Source of the DNA: Gemmobacter aquaticus
GTDB taxonomy: Bacteria; Pseudomonadota; Alphaproteobacteria; Rhodobacterales; Rhodobacteraceae
Direction: 5' to 3'
DNA length: 64,000 bases
Assembly (NCBI RefSeq): GCF_007859075.1
Contig: NZ_VOAK01000011.1
Location: forward strand, 558,001-622,000
Position numbers and translations under genes: made by a program. Positions 34,617 to 43,093 of the stretch are shown here, piece after piece. The notes below the pieces were generated by a model, which did no database searches, was not told the origin of the DNA, and saw only the letters and a program-made list of their open reading frames with translations. Positions within the stretch are counted from its first letter, which is position 1. Every line of letters starts with the position of its first letter.

Positions 34617-35270
34617 ATGACACGCGCGATCATTCTTGCTTCAGCTGCGGCTGCGCTGGCCTACCAACTGCTCTATGTCGGCACGGGTCAGATCCCGATC
34701 TCGGGAAGCCTGATCAAGACATTGCCGGTGGCGCTGCTGGCGCTGGCGGCCATGCTGGGCGGGGCGCCGCGCGCGATCACGCTGGGGCTTGCGCTCGGGG
34801 CCCTTGGCGACTTTCTCCTCTCGCGCCCGGGCGAGGCCGCCTTCCTTGCCGGAATGGGGGCCTTTGCTGCCGGGCATCTGGCCTATGTCGGCGGCTTTGG
34901 TCTGCGGCGCCCGCCGATGTTTGTGGCATTGGCCTTGCTCGCGCTGGCGGCATCGACCGAGATCTGGCTTGCGCCCCAAGCGGGGGCGCTGGTCTGGCCA
35001 GTGCGGGGCTATGTGGTCGTCATCTGCCTGATGGCCGCCATGGCCGCCGCCCGGCCCGACCCGCTGCTCTGGGCAGGGGCTGCATCCTTTGTGCTGTCGG
35101 ACCTGCTGCTTTCGATCGCCCTCTTCCGCGCGCAGGGCACTGCCTATGCCGTGCCGCTTGCCCATATGCTCTGGCCGGCCTACTGGCTTGGGCAATGCCT
35201 GATCCTGCTGGCATTCCTGCGCCCGGTGGCAAGCCAGCCCTTCCATCCGGACGCCGAAACGACTAGGTGA
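34617..35270 (+). CDS. Lysoplasmalogenase (YhhN/TMEM86 family)
   Basis: 217-residue membrane protein with about seven helices. The family cleaves the vinyl-ether bond of lysoplasmalogens. Recognisable blocks are ISGSLIKTLPVALLALAAML, LGLALGALGDFLLSRPGEAAFLAGMGAFAAGHLAYVGGF and ASFVLSDLLLSIALF, with the Asp residues of GDFLL and SDLLL in the positions conserved in the family. GGGGAGAGAGA precedes ATG 34617. Enzymatic activity in bacteria lacking plasmalogens is uncertain, so the function may be different membrane-lipid turnover. It is followed after 28 bases by ftsY. Confidence 0.8.
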   Translation: MTRAIILASAAAALAYQLLYVGTGQIPISGSLIKTLPVALLALAAMLGGAPRAITLGLALGALGDFLLSRPGEAAFLAGMGAFAAGHLAYVGGFGLRRPPMFVALALLALAASTEIWLAPQAGALVWPVRGYVVVICLMAAMAAARPDPLLWAGAASFVLSDLLLSIALFRAQGTAYAVPLAHMLWPAYWLGQCLILLAFLRPVASQPFHPDAETTR

Positions 35271-35298
35271 TGGGGAACGCCCCCAGCCGGTTGCACCC

Positions 35299-36309
35299 AT
35301 GTCCTTCTTCAAGAAACTGAAAGACCGGATGTTCCGGTCCTCCGACAAGATCGCCGGATCGCTGGATGCGCTGGTTGAGGATGCCACGCCCGAAACCGAG
35401 GCGCCCCCGCAGGCTGACACTGCAAAGCCCGGTCTGATCGGCCGCATCCTTGGGCGTGAGGCGGAAGAGCCGCGCCGCGTCATGGACGACGCGATGCTGG
35501 AAAGCCTTGAGGAATTGCTGATCGAGGCCGACATGGGCGTCGATACCGCGACGCGGGTTGCCGCCAACATCGCCGAGGGGCGCATGGGGCGCCGGATCGG
35601 GGCGACCGAGTTGAAGCAGGCCTTGGCCGCCGAGGTTTCCCGCATCATGGAGCCTGTGGCGCGCCCGCTTCCCATCTATCCCAAGCGGCCGCAGGTGGTG
35701 CTGGTGGTCGGGGTGAACGGATCAGGCAAGACGACCACGATTGGAAAGCTTGCCTCGCAGTTCAAGGCCGCGGGGAAATCGGTGGTGATTGCCGCAGGCG
35801 ACACCTTCCGTGCCGCAGCGGTCGAGCAGTTGCAGATCTGGGGCCAGCGCGCCGGCGTTCCGGTGCTGACCGCGCCCGAAGGATCGGACCCGGCAAGCCT
35901 TGCCTTCGATGCCCTGACCCGCGCGCAGGAAACCGGCGCGGACCTCTTGCTGATCGACACCGCAGGGCGGTTGCAGAACCGCGCCGACCTGATGGAAGAG
36001 CTGGCCAAAATCGTCCGCGTGATCCGCAAGAAGGACGAGACCGCCCCGCATAATACGCTCCTGGTGCTGGATGCCACCACCGGGCAGAACGCCGTCGCGC
36101 AGGTCGAGATCTTCCGCAAGATCGCCGATGTGTCGGGCCTGGTGATGACCAAGCTGGACGGCACCGCCAAGGGCGGCGTTCTGGTCAGCCTCGCCGACCG
36201 GTTCGGTCTGCCGATCCACGCGATCGGCGTGGGTGAACAGATCGACGACCTCGCCCCCTTTGACCCTGATGACTTCGCCCGCGCCCTTGTGGGCCCTGCG
36301 GATCAATGA
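35299..36309 (+). CDS. ftsY: Signal recognition particle receptor FtsY
   Basis: SRP-GTPase that docks ribosome-SRP complexes at the membrane for co-translational insertion. 336 residues: a short acidic N-terminal region (DALVEDATPETEAPPQ), the helical N domain, then the G domain with P-loop VVGVNGSGKTTTIGKLA, DTFRAAAVEQL, LLIDTAGRLQNRADLMEEL, TKLDGTAKGGVL and GVGEQIDDLAPFDPDDF. The N-terminal A domain is much shorter than in E. coli, normal for alphaproteobacteria. The stop overlaps a possible start of yciB. Confidence 0.96.
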   Translation: MSFFKKLKDRMFRSSDKIAGSLDALVEDATPETEAPPQADTAKPGLIGRILGREAEEPRRVMDDAMLESLEELLIEADMGVDTATRVAANIAEGRMGRRIGATELKQALAAEVSRIMEPVARPLPIYPKRPQVVLVVGVNGSGKTTTIGKLASQFKAAGKSVVIAAGDTFRAAAVEQLQIWGQRAGVPVLTAPEGSDPASLAFDALTRAQETGADLLLIDTAGRLQNRADLMEELAKIVRVIRKKDETAPHNTLLVLDATTGQNAVAQVEIFRKIADVSGLVMTKLDGTAKGGVLVSLADRFGLPIHAIGVGEQIDDLAPFDPDDFARALVGPADQ

Positions 36310-36323
36310 CGCCGGAGCCGTCC

Positions 36324-36929
36324 ATGGCAGAAAAGAAGATCAATCCCTTTGTTAAACTAGGGCTGGAGCTTGGCCCGGTCATCCTCTTCTTCGTGATGTT
36401 CGGCCGGCTGAAGGACCAGACCTTCACCATCGCAGGCACCGCCTATTCCGGCTTCATCGTCACGACGGCGGCCTTCATCCTGCTGATCATCGTGACCTCG
36501 GGTATCCTCTGGAAACTGACCGGACATCTGTCGCGAATGCAGGCCCTGACGCTGGTTCTGGTCATCCTGATGGGCGGGCTGTCGGTCTGGCTGAACGATG
36601 AGCGCTTCATAAAGATGAAGCCCACGCTGCTCTATGCAGCCTTCGCCGCCGTCCTGTTTCTGGGTATCGCCCAGGGCAAAAGCTATCTCTCGATGCTGAT
36701 GGACGAAGCGCTGCCGATGCAGCATGAGGGCTGGATGATCCTCACCCGACGTCTGGCCCTGTTCTTTGCGGGGCTTGCGGTTGCAAACGAATTGGTCTGG
36801 CGGCTTCTGTCGACCGAGGCTTGGGTCAACTTCAAGACCTTTGGCCTGACGATCGCGCTGTTTGCTTTCTTCATGACGCAGGGCAAGCTGATGGAACGCT
36901 ATGCCCTGCCACCGCGGGAAAAGGAATAG
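36324..36929 (+). CDS. yciB: Inner membrane-spanning protein YciB (septation protein IspZ)
   Basis: 201-residue protein with five or six transmembrane helices. Family blocks are KLGLELGPVILFFVMFGRLK near the start, GGLSVWLNDERFIKMKPTLLYAAFAAVLF in the middle and LFFAGLAVANELVWRLLSTEAWVNFKTFGL near the end. It contributes to envelope integrity and, in some bacteria, to septation. ATG 36324 follows GGAG by seven bases; ATG 36306, overlapping the ftsY stop, would add six residues. Confidence 0.9.
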   Translation: MAEKKINPFVKLGLELGPVILFFVMFGRLKDQTFTIAGTAYSGFIVTTAAFILLIIVTSGILWKLTGHLSRMQALTLVLVILMGGLSVWLNDERFIKMKPTLLYAAFAAVLFLGIAQGKSYLSMLMDEALPMQHEGWMILTRRLALFFAGLAVANELVWRLLSTEAWVNFKTFGLTIALFAFFMTQGKLMERYALPPREKE

Positions 36930-36985
36930 GGCCTGCATTGCGCGGCCTTGGCGTTGACCTTTCTGCCCCGCGGGCGTAATCGGGG

Positions 36986-37041
36986 CGCGTGGCGCTTTGT
37001 GACCGGATTGCGGGCCACGTTAAACAAACCGCTAAAAGGTG
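36986..37041 (+). ncRNA. SAM-II riboswitch controlling metZ
   Basis: Aptamer with the SAM-II layout: P1 arms GTGGC (36989-36993) and GCCAC (37014-37018); the loop contains ACCGGATTGCG (37002-37012), close to the conserved ACCGUAUUGC; the 3' single strand GTTAAACAAACCGCTAAAAGG (from 37019) ends in the diagnostic GCTAAAA. It folds as an H-type pseudoknot that binds S-adenosylmethionine. SAM-II elements are known before methionine genes in alphaproteobacteria. metZ begins 61 bases downstream, so rising SAM should lower its expression. Confidence 0.88.
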
Positions 37042-37052
37042 AAGGGCCGCAG

Positions 37053-37096
37053 CCCCGAAGCCTCCGGTCTTCGGGGTATTTTTGTTTGCCGGAGGC
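37053..37096 (+). promoter_or_regulatory. Expression platform of the metZ riboswitch: terminator and anti-Shine-Dalgarno pairing
   Basis: CCCCGAAG (37053-37060) pairs with CTTCGGGG (37069-37076) and is followed by TATTTTTGTTT, a good intrinsic terminator. Its loop CCTCCGG (37061-37067) is complementary to CCGGAGG (37089-37095), which contains the metZ ribosome site GGAGG. The leader can therefore either terminate transcription or hide the ribosome site; full pairing of both helices at once is unlikely. Confidence 0.65.
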
Positions 37097-37101
37097 AGGA
37101 C

Positions 37102-38286
37102 ATGAGCAAGGATTGGAAGACCCGCACCACGCTGGTGCATGAAGGCAGCCGCCGCAGCCAATATGGCGAAATGGCCGAGGCGATCTTCCTGACGCAGGGC
37201 TTCGTCTATCCCACGGCAGAGTCCGCCGAGGCGCGCTTTCTCAAGACCGAGGGCGACGAGTTCATTTACGCGCGCTACGGAAACCCGACAACGCGCATGT
37301 TCGAAGAACGCATCGCCGCGCTGGAAGGAACCGAGGATGCCTTTGCCACCGCAAGTGGCATGGCGGCGGTGAATGGCGCGCTGGTTTCGATGCTGCGGGC
37401 GGGTGACCATGTGGTGTCGGCCCGCGCGCTGTTCGGGTCATGCCTGTACATCCTTGAAGAAATCCTTGGCCGCTTCGGCGTCGAGGTGACCTTTGTCGAT
37501 GGCGCCGACCTTGACCAGTGGCGCGCGGCAGTGCGCCCCGGCAAGACCAAGGCCGTGTTCTTTGAGAGCATGTCCAACCCGACGCTGGAGCTGGTGGACA
37601 TCAAGGGCGTCTCCGACATTGCCCATGCTGCTGGCGCGCTGGTGATCGTGGACAACGTGTTCTCCACGCCGATCTTCTCGCGTGCGGTTGATCTGGGCGC
37701 CGACGTCATCGTCTACTCGACCACCAAGCACATCGACGGACAGGGGCGGGCCCTTGGCGGGGTGATCTGCGGTACGACCGAATTCATCCGCAAGACGGTT
37801 GAGCCCTACATGAAGCATACTGGCGGCTCGATGAGCCCCTTCACCAGCTGGATCATGCTGAACGGCATGGCGACGCTCGACCTGCGCTGCCGCGCGATGG
37901 CCGACAGCGCGTTGAAGGTTGCACAGGCGCTTGAGGGCGACGACCGGCTGAGCCGCGTGATTTATCCGGGGTTGTCCAGCCATCCGCAGCACGACCTGGC
38001 CATAGCGCAGATGGGCTCGGGCGGCACGATGATTGCGTTCGAGGTGAAGGGCGGCAAGGACGCGGCCTTCCGGGCGATCAACGCGCTGGAGATCATCAAG
38101 ATCTCGAACAACCTGGGCGACGCCAAGTCGATTGCCACGCATCCGGCGACCACGACGCACCAGCGCCTGCCCGATGACCAGAAGGCAAGCCTTGGCATCA
38201 CACCCGGCCTCATCCGCCTGTCGGTCGGGCTTGAGGATGCAGATGACCTGATCGTTGATCTGAAGCGCGGTCTTGGTTGCATCTGA
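37102..38286 (+). CDS. metZ: O-succinylhomoserine sulfhydrylase
   Basis: PLP enzyme that makes homocysteine directly from O-succinylhomoserine and sulfide, a step of methionine synthesis. 394 residues, Cys/Met metabolism family: YARYGNPTTRMFEERIAALEG, ATASGMAAVNGAL, ESMSNPTLELVDI, the PLP lysine in VIVYSTTKHIDGQGRALGG, and SNNLGDAKSIATHPATTTHQRL. ATG 37102 follows GGAGG. The SAM-II riboswitch before it supports the methionine role. The gene ends in a hairpin identical in its first 20 bases to one at 11021. Confidence 0.95.
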   Translation: MSKDWKTRTTLVHEGSRRSQYGEMAEAIFLTQGFVYPTAESAEARFLKTEGDEFIYARYGNPTTRMFEERIAALEGTEDAFATASGMAAVNGALVSMLRAGDHVVSARALFGSCLYILEEILGRFGVEVTFVDGADLDQWRAAVRPGKTKAVFFESMSNPTLELVDIKGVSDIAHAAGALVIVDNVFSTPIFSRAVDLGADVIVYSTTKHIDGQGRALGGVICGTTEFIRKTVEPYMKHTGGSMSPFTSWIMLNGMATLDLRCRAMADSALKVAQALEGDDRLSRVIYPGLSSHPQHDLAIAQMGSGGTMIAFEVKGGKDAAFRAINALEIIKISNNLGDAKSIATHPATTTHQRLPDDQKASLGITPGLIRLSVGLEDADDLIVDLKRGLGCI

Positions 38287-38294
38287 AGCGTCAT

Positions 38295-38345
38295 GGGGGG
38301 CTGTCTGCCCCCCACACCCCCCGAGGATATTTCTAAAGGAAAGAG
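38295..38345 (+). terminator. Hairpin plus post-gene motif after metZ
   Basis: GGGGGGC/GCCCCCC (38295-38313) with loop TGTCT, then CCCCCGAGGATATTT and a purine-rich tail. The hairpin with its following A is a 20-base exact copy of 11021-11040. Confidence 0.6.
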
Positions 38346-38516
38346 CCAGGGAAGGCGTGGCAGGCTTGACTTCGCGTGCCCGCTGCCCATCTCTGAAGCT
38401 GTCGCTTTTGGCTGCAAGAACGGCCTGAGAGTGATCCGCCTCGCCATATGATGCGTATACCTGTTGACATTGAAGGTCGGGGCCTCTGCGTCCTGCCGGA
38501 ACCGGAGGGATCATCC

Positions 38517-39593
38517 ATGAATGTCCATGTGCCAGAGCTTGAGGGGCAACCCTCTGACACCGAAGTGCGGGCGGCGCTGCGTTTGCTGCAGATATGGGCC
38601 AAGGCTGCGACCGATGCCGAACGTGCGGCCATGGGGGTCGATGCGCTGTCGGGCTACCCGACTCTGTCCTCGGACTATCCGCATGATTTTCAAGCTGACG
38701 ACGCCTATCGCGCCACCTTGCCCGATCTGCAGAACGGCCCGGCCAGCCTGATCCGGGGCGCGCGGACGCAGATTCAGCATGTGGGGATCTCGAACTTCCG
38801 CCTGCCCATCCGCTACAAGCGCCGCGAGGGCGGGGATGCGGTGCTTGAGACCTCGGTCACCGGAACGGTGAGCCTTGAGGCCGAGAAGAAGGGCATCAAC
38901 ATGAGCCGCATCATGCGGTCTTTCTATGCCCATGCGGACCGCGATTTCAGCTTTGATGTGATCGAGCACGCGCTGGACGACTATCGCCGCGATCTGGAGA
39001 GCTTTGATGCCCGTATCCAGATGCGTTTCAGCTTTCCGATGCGCACGCACTCTCTCCGCTCGGGCCTTTCGGGCTGGCAGTACTACGACATCGCGCTCGA
39101 GGTGATCGACCGCGCGGGTGAGCGGCTGCGGGTTGTTCACCTCGACTACGTTTATTCAAGCACGTGCCCCTGCTCATTGGAATTGTCCGAACATGCGCGG
39201 CGCACCCGTGGGCAGCTTGCGACGCCCCACTCGCAGCGGTCAGTGGCGCGCCTGTCGGTGGTTGTGAAGCCCGGCGCCTGCCTGTGGTTCGAAGACCTGA
39301 TCGAGATGTGCCGTCGTGCCGTGCCGACAGAGACGCAGGTCATGGTCAAGCGTGAGGACGAGCAGGCCTTTGCCGAACTGAACGCCGCCAACCCGATCTT
39401 CGTCGAGGATGCGGCGCGCCTGTTCTGTGCGCAGCTACAGGACGATCCCCGGATTGGCGATTTCCGTGTGGTGGCAAGCCATCAGGAGAGCCTGCACAGC
39501 CATGATGCGGTCAGCCTGCTGACCGAGGGGCCGACCTTTGCGCAGACGAGCCTGGATCCGCGCCTTTTTGCAACCCTGCATCACGCGGGCTGA
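38517..39593 (+). CDS. folE2: GTP cyclohydrolase I type 2
   Basis: Makes dihydroneopterin triphosphate from GTP for folate synthesis, using the metal-promiscuous type IB enzyme that replaces zinc-dependent FolE under zinc shortage. 358 residues. Family blocks are QHVGISNFRLPIRYKRREGG, VTGTVSLEAEKKGINMSRIMRSFY, YVYSSTCPCSLELSEHAR, with the catalytic Cys, and PHSQRSVARLSVVV. No convincing Zur box is visible in the 230-base upstream gap, which begins with the metZ terminator. ATG 38517 follows GGAGGGA. Confidence 0.93.
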   Translation: MNVHVPELEGQPSDTEVRAALRLLQIWAKAATDAERAAMGVDALSGYPTLSSDYPHDFQADDAYRATLPDLQNGPASLIRGARTQIQHVGISNFRLPIRYKRREGGDAVLETSVTGTVSLEAEKKGINMSRIMRSFYAHADRDFSFDVIEHALDDYRRDLESFDARIQMRFSFPMRTHSLRSGLSGWQYYDIALEVIDRAGERLRVVHLDYVYSSTCPCSLELSEHARRTRGQLATPHSQRSVARLSVVVKPGACLWFEDLIEMCRRAVPTETQVMVKREDEQAFAELNAANPIFVEDAARLFCAQLQDDPRIGDFRVVASHQESLHSHDAVSLLTEGPTFAQTSLDPRLFATLHHAG

Positions 39594-39646
39594 TTGCCTT
39601 AGGCCATGACTTGACAGGCGGGCGGGCGGCGGCCAAGGCTCGGGCC

Positions 39647-41095
39647 ATGATCGACCTTACGCCCGTTGTCAGCATCCTTGGCCGTCTGATCTTCACGCTG
39701 GGGGCGCTGATGTTCCTGCCGGCGGGGCTTGATCTTGCCATCGGCAACGGGAACGCTGCGGGCTTTGCGACCGCCGCCATTACCACGACGGCGATGGGTG
39801 CTGCGATTTCGCTCGCAACACGCGGGGCGATCAGGCAGGCGTTCGACCTGCGCTCGGCGTTCTTGCTGACCTTCGGCATCTGGATCCTGACGCCACTTGT
39901 GGGGGCGCTACCGCTGATGACGGGGGCGCCCTCGCTGGGCTTTACGGATGCCTATTTCGAGGCGGTGTCGGGCATCACCACCACAGGATCGACAGTGATC
40001 TTTGGCCTGTCGGATCTTCCCGAGGGGATGAACCTATGGCGGGGAATGCTGAACTGGCTGGGTGGGCTTGGGATCGCCTTCATCGCGATGATCTTTCTGC
40101 CGGTCATGCGCGTGGGTGGCATGCAGTTCTTCAAGACCGAGGGGTTCGACACGATGGGCAAGATCCTGCCCCGTGCCTCGGATATCGCCATCTCGCTTCT
40201 GTGGATTTACGCCGGGCTGACGGCGCTGTGCATGCTGGTCTACCGGATGATCGGGATGGCACCGCTCGATGCCGTGGTTCATGCCCTTGCCACGATCGCG
40301 ACGGGGGGATTTTCGCCGCAGGATGCCTCGTTCAACGTATACGCAGGCAGCGGCGAATATGCGGGCGCCTTTTTCATGATCGTCGCGGCGGTGCCCTATG
40401 TGCGCTATGTGCAACTCGCCTCGGGGCGGGGTGGGGCATTGTGGCATGACCCGCAGGTCCGCTTCTATCTTGCAACCATGGCCACGGGCGTCATGGTGCT
40501 GACGGTCTGGCGCTGGTTGACTTCGGCTGACCCCGTTGAGCCCGTGTTCCGCGAAACGCTGTTCAATGTTGCCTCGGTCATGACAGGCACCGGGTTCTTC
40601 AGCGGCAGCTACACCTCCTGGGGGGGGTTCCTTCTGGTCGTCACCTTTCTTCTGGGCCTGCTGGGCGGCTGCTCGGGGTCAAGCTCGGGCGCGCTGACCA
40701 TCTTCCGCGTACAGGTGGCGATCAGCGCGGTGCGGGCTGAAATGCGCAAGATTGTTATGCCCCACCGGGTAGAGCCCGTGCGCTATGCCGGAAGAACGGT
40801 CGAGGATGAGGCGCTGAACGGCGTCATGATGTTCGTCACGACCTATGTGTTGCTGATTGGGATGCTCAGTGTCGCACTGGCGCTGACCGGCATCGACATG
40901 CAGACCTCGATTTTTGCGATATGGTCGTCGATGGGCAATATCGGCTACGGCATCGGCCCTGCCATTGCCGAAACCGGAACCTATAGGGATTTCCCCACCG
41001 CTGCGAAGTGGGTGATGATCCTTGCGATGATCCTTGGCCGGTTGTCGCTTCTGGCGGTGTTCGTTGTGATCCTGCCGCGCTTCTGGCGCGCCTGA
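39647..41095 (+). CDS. TrkH family potassium uptake protein
   Basis: 482-residue K+ channel-like subunit of the Trk system with the usual repeated membrane-pore-membrane units. The selectivity-filter loops are visible as SGITTTGSTVI, LATIATGGFSP, VMTGTGFFSGSY and SSMGNIGYGIGP. The regulatory TrkA subunit is not in the window. The first ATG of the frame is at 39611; 39647 (MIDLTPVVS) fits the family start better, though its ribosome site is weak. A K+-binding Kbp-like protein and the K+-linked PtsP also occur in the window, but not in the same operon. Confidence 0.9.
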   Translation: MIDLTPVVSILGRLIFTLGALMFLPAGLDLAIGNGNAAGFATAAITTTAMGAAISLATRGAIRQAFDLRSAFLLTFGIWILTPLVGALPLMTGAPSLGFTDAYFEAVSGITTTGSTVIFGLSDLPEGMNLWRGMLNWLGGLGIAFIAMIFLPVMRVGGMQFFKTEGFDTMGKILPRASDIAISLLWIYAGLTALCMLVYRMIGMAPLDAVVHALATIATGGFSPQDASFNVYAGSGEYAGAFFMIVAAVPYVRYVQLASGRGGALWHDPQVRFYLATMATGVMVLTVWRWLTSADPVEPVFRETLFNVASVMTGTGFFSGSYTSWGGFLLVVTFLLGLLGGCSGSSSGALTIFRVQVAISAVRAEMRKIVMPHRVEPVRYAGRTVEDEALNGVMMFVTTYVLLIGMLSVALALTGIDMQTSIFAIWSSMGNIGYGIGPAIAETGTYRDFPTAAKWVMILAMILGRLSLLAVFVVILPRFWRA

Positions 41096-41120
41096 TCGGG
41101 CGCGCGAGAAGCGTCGGGGA

Positions 41121-42923
41121 TCACCAGCAGGAGACGAGAACCGTCATTCCCTCGGCCCGGCGGTTCAGGTCTTCGGGCGCCAGTGCGCCGGTGGTCGTGG
41201 CAGCACGGGGCGCGATCCCGGCCTCGGCCAGACGAGGGGCAAGGGTTGCTGCCTGCAGGGCATGTTCGACGGTGTCCGGCAGCTTGCGCGCCGCATTCGC
41301 CTCCCGCGGGAGCAACATGCCCATGACAGCCCCTGATGCGTCGAGCACCGGCCCGCCTGCATCACCGGGCAGCGCCTCGATGCCAAGGCGCATGAGAGAG
41401 GCCTCGCCATTCAGGCCCTTCATCTCTTCCAGCTTGCCGAAGGCCAGCGTCGGGGCAGGCAGCTTGTCCTCATAACTGTAGCCAGAGATTGCGACGTCCT
41501 GCCCCTCGCGCGCCGGGCCCTGCAACAGGTCTGCCACCACCGGGGGCGACAGCGGCTTCTGCGGGGCGACCAGCGCAAGGCCAGTCGCGGTGTCGGTCGA
41601 CACGAGCCGCGCCTCATGCCGCAGGTCAAGCGTGATGCGGTTGCAGCCCTCGACCACCTCGGACACGGTGGCAACGGTGCCCGTCGCATCGACGTAGAAG
41701 CCGCTGCGCGAGATCACGGGGCGACGCACCTCAAGCCCGGACAGCAGGCCCTGCCGGCTCTCTGCGCTCATCGGCACAAGGCCCGGGTCCAGCGCCGTAT
41801 CGCTGACTGACCGGAAGCTTGACTGCATGGCCGCCTGCACGCGGGCGATGCGCTCATCGTCGCGTGGGTTCCAGACAAGGACATAGCCCTTGACCAGCCC
41901 TTTGGAGAGTTCCGCATAGGCGTGGCTTGCTACAGTGGTCGAGCGGCCATCAATGGTGAAACTGCGTTCCGACCGGCTGCGCTCACCCTGCAGCGGCACG
42001 ATCTCGAGTGTCTGCAGCAGGTCGTAGAGACCATAGAGTGTGGACTGGTCGCCGGGCTGCGAGATCAGCACAACCCGCACGTCCGAGCCGTCCTTGGCGC
42101 GGTAATGCACGAAGGGCGGCTCGTAGTGGTCGAATTCGACCAAGGCAGTAGGCAGGGTGATCTCGATCCCGGCCTTTTCCTCGACCACTTTGGCAAGGCC
42201 CAGTTCGGCCTGCGCCGCCCTGTAGCCATCGACCAGCATCTGCCGCTGGCGTGTCGTCAGGATGCCTGTTGGTTCAAGCCCGTTCGCCGTCTGCCAGGCG
42301 GCCATGGACCCGCGCGTTCCGGGGCCAATGGCGCCGTCCAGCGCGGCGGTGTAATGGCCGAACCATTGCAGCGCAGCCTGCAACTCCACCCGCTGTTCAG
42401 CCGACAGGGTGGCTTCCGATGCGCGCGCCTGCTGGGGCGTTTCTTCAACGATGACGGGCTCCGGTGCAGGGGCGGGAGCCTCGGCCATTGGCGCCGGGGT
42501 GGCAGGAGCAGGCGTGGCGGGGACAGGGGGAGGCGGATCAATCGGGGACGCCGCCGAGGCGGCCGGACGATCAGCCTGACCTGCGGGCCAGAAGTTGGAG
42601 GAGTAGGTCTTGCCGGTCGAGATGAAGCTGTCTTGCGGCACCATCGCTTCCGACTTCAGCGTGGTCAGTCGCGCAATCGCCTCGTCCCGCGTGGCAAAGG
42701 GGCCAAGCGCGATCGCATACCAGCCCCGGCTGTTGAACCCCGCCACATTGTCAAAGATCGCCGAGTAGGCGCGGGCGCGGTCTTCGGCCTCGGCCTGATT
42801 GGGAAGCGCCTCGATCTGCACCCAGACACCGGCCTCGACCACCTGTTCGGTCTGGGCATGGGCGATGGGGGGCAGCAGCGGGGCGCCGATCAGGGCAAGC
42901 AGGCAAATGACGTGTTTCTTCAA
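41121..42923 (-). CDS. Periplasmic trypsin-like pseudoprotease with SPOR-like and peptidoglycan-binding regions
   Basis: About 600 residues. Order: signal peptide (CLLALIGAPLLPPIAHA), SPOR-like repeat (GVWVQIEALPNQAEAEDRARAY...GWYAIALGPF), Pro/Ala linker, peptidoglycan-binding segment (LQAALQWFGHYTAALDGAIGPGTRGSMAAWQTANG), a central unassigned domain, and a C-terminal trypsin/HtrA-like fold. The fold's catalytic positions are lost: the usual TNAHVV reads TVSEVV and the nucleophile motif GxSGGP reads GDAGGP. It should bind rather than cut. Start is probably TTG 42923 (giving KKHVICLLALIG) with AGGA upstream; the longer start at 42989 would spoil the signal peptide. Confidence 0.8.
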   Translation of the reverse strand: MKKHVICLLALIGAPLLPPIAHAQTEQVVEAGVWVQIEALPNQAEAEDRARAYSAIFDNVAGFNSRGWYAIALGPFATRDEAIARLTTLKSEAMVPQDSFISTGKTYSSNFWPAGQADRPAASAASPIDPPPPVPATPAPATPAPMAEAPAPAPEPVIVEETPQQARASEATLSAEQRVELQAALQWFGHYTAALDGAIGPGTRGSMAAWQTANGLEPTGILTTRQRQMLVDGYRAAQAELGLAKVVEEKAGIEITLPTALVEFDHYEPPFVHYRAKDGSDVRVVLISQPGDQSTLYGLYDLLQTLEIVPLQGERSRSERSFTIDGRSTTVASHAYAELSKGLVKGYVLVWNPRDDERIARVQAAMQSSFRSVSDTALDPGLVPMSAESRQGLLSGLEVRRPVISRSGFYVDATGTVATVSEVVEGCNRITLDLRHEARLVSTDTATGLALVAPQKPLSPPVVADLLQGPAREGQDVAISGYSYEDKLPAPTLAFGKLEEMKGLNGEASLMRLGIEALPGDAGGPVLDASGAVMGMLLPREANAARKLPDTVEHALQAATLAPRLAEAGIAPRAATTTGALAPEDLNRRAEGMTVLVSCW

Positions 42924-43029
42924 TGTCGCGGTCCTGTCACGGGATATCGACGCAGGGTTACACCTTGCCGCGCATGCATGCAAACCCAAGCAGTCGCAGA
43001 AATCTGACAGTTCCGCGAGGCCGCCCGCA

Positions 43030-43058
43030 TTGACGCCTTCCCGCCCAATGCCTATGGA
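43030..43058 (+). promoter_or_regulatory. glyQ promoter
   Basis: TTGACG (43030-43035) and TATGGA (43053-43058) with a 17-base spacer, 35 bases before the glyQ start. One of the clearest sigma-70 type promoters in the window. Confidence 0.6.
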
Positions 43059-43093
43059 AGCACCAGCCCCTAGACAGCGCCCACGAGGGAAGA

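Noticed and set aside
38346-38516. Zur operator before folE2
   Set aside because: No palindromic AT-rich Zur-like site could be found. A TTGACA at 38464 has no acceptable -10 partner.
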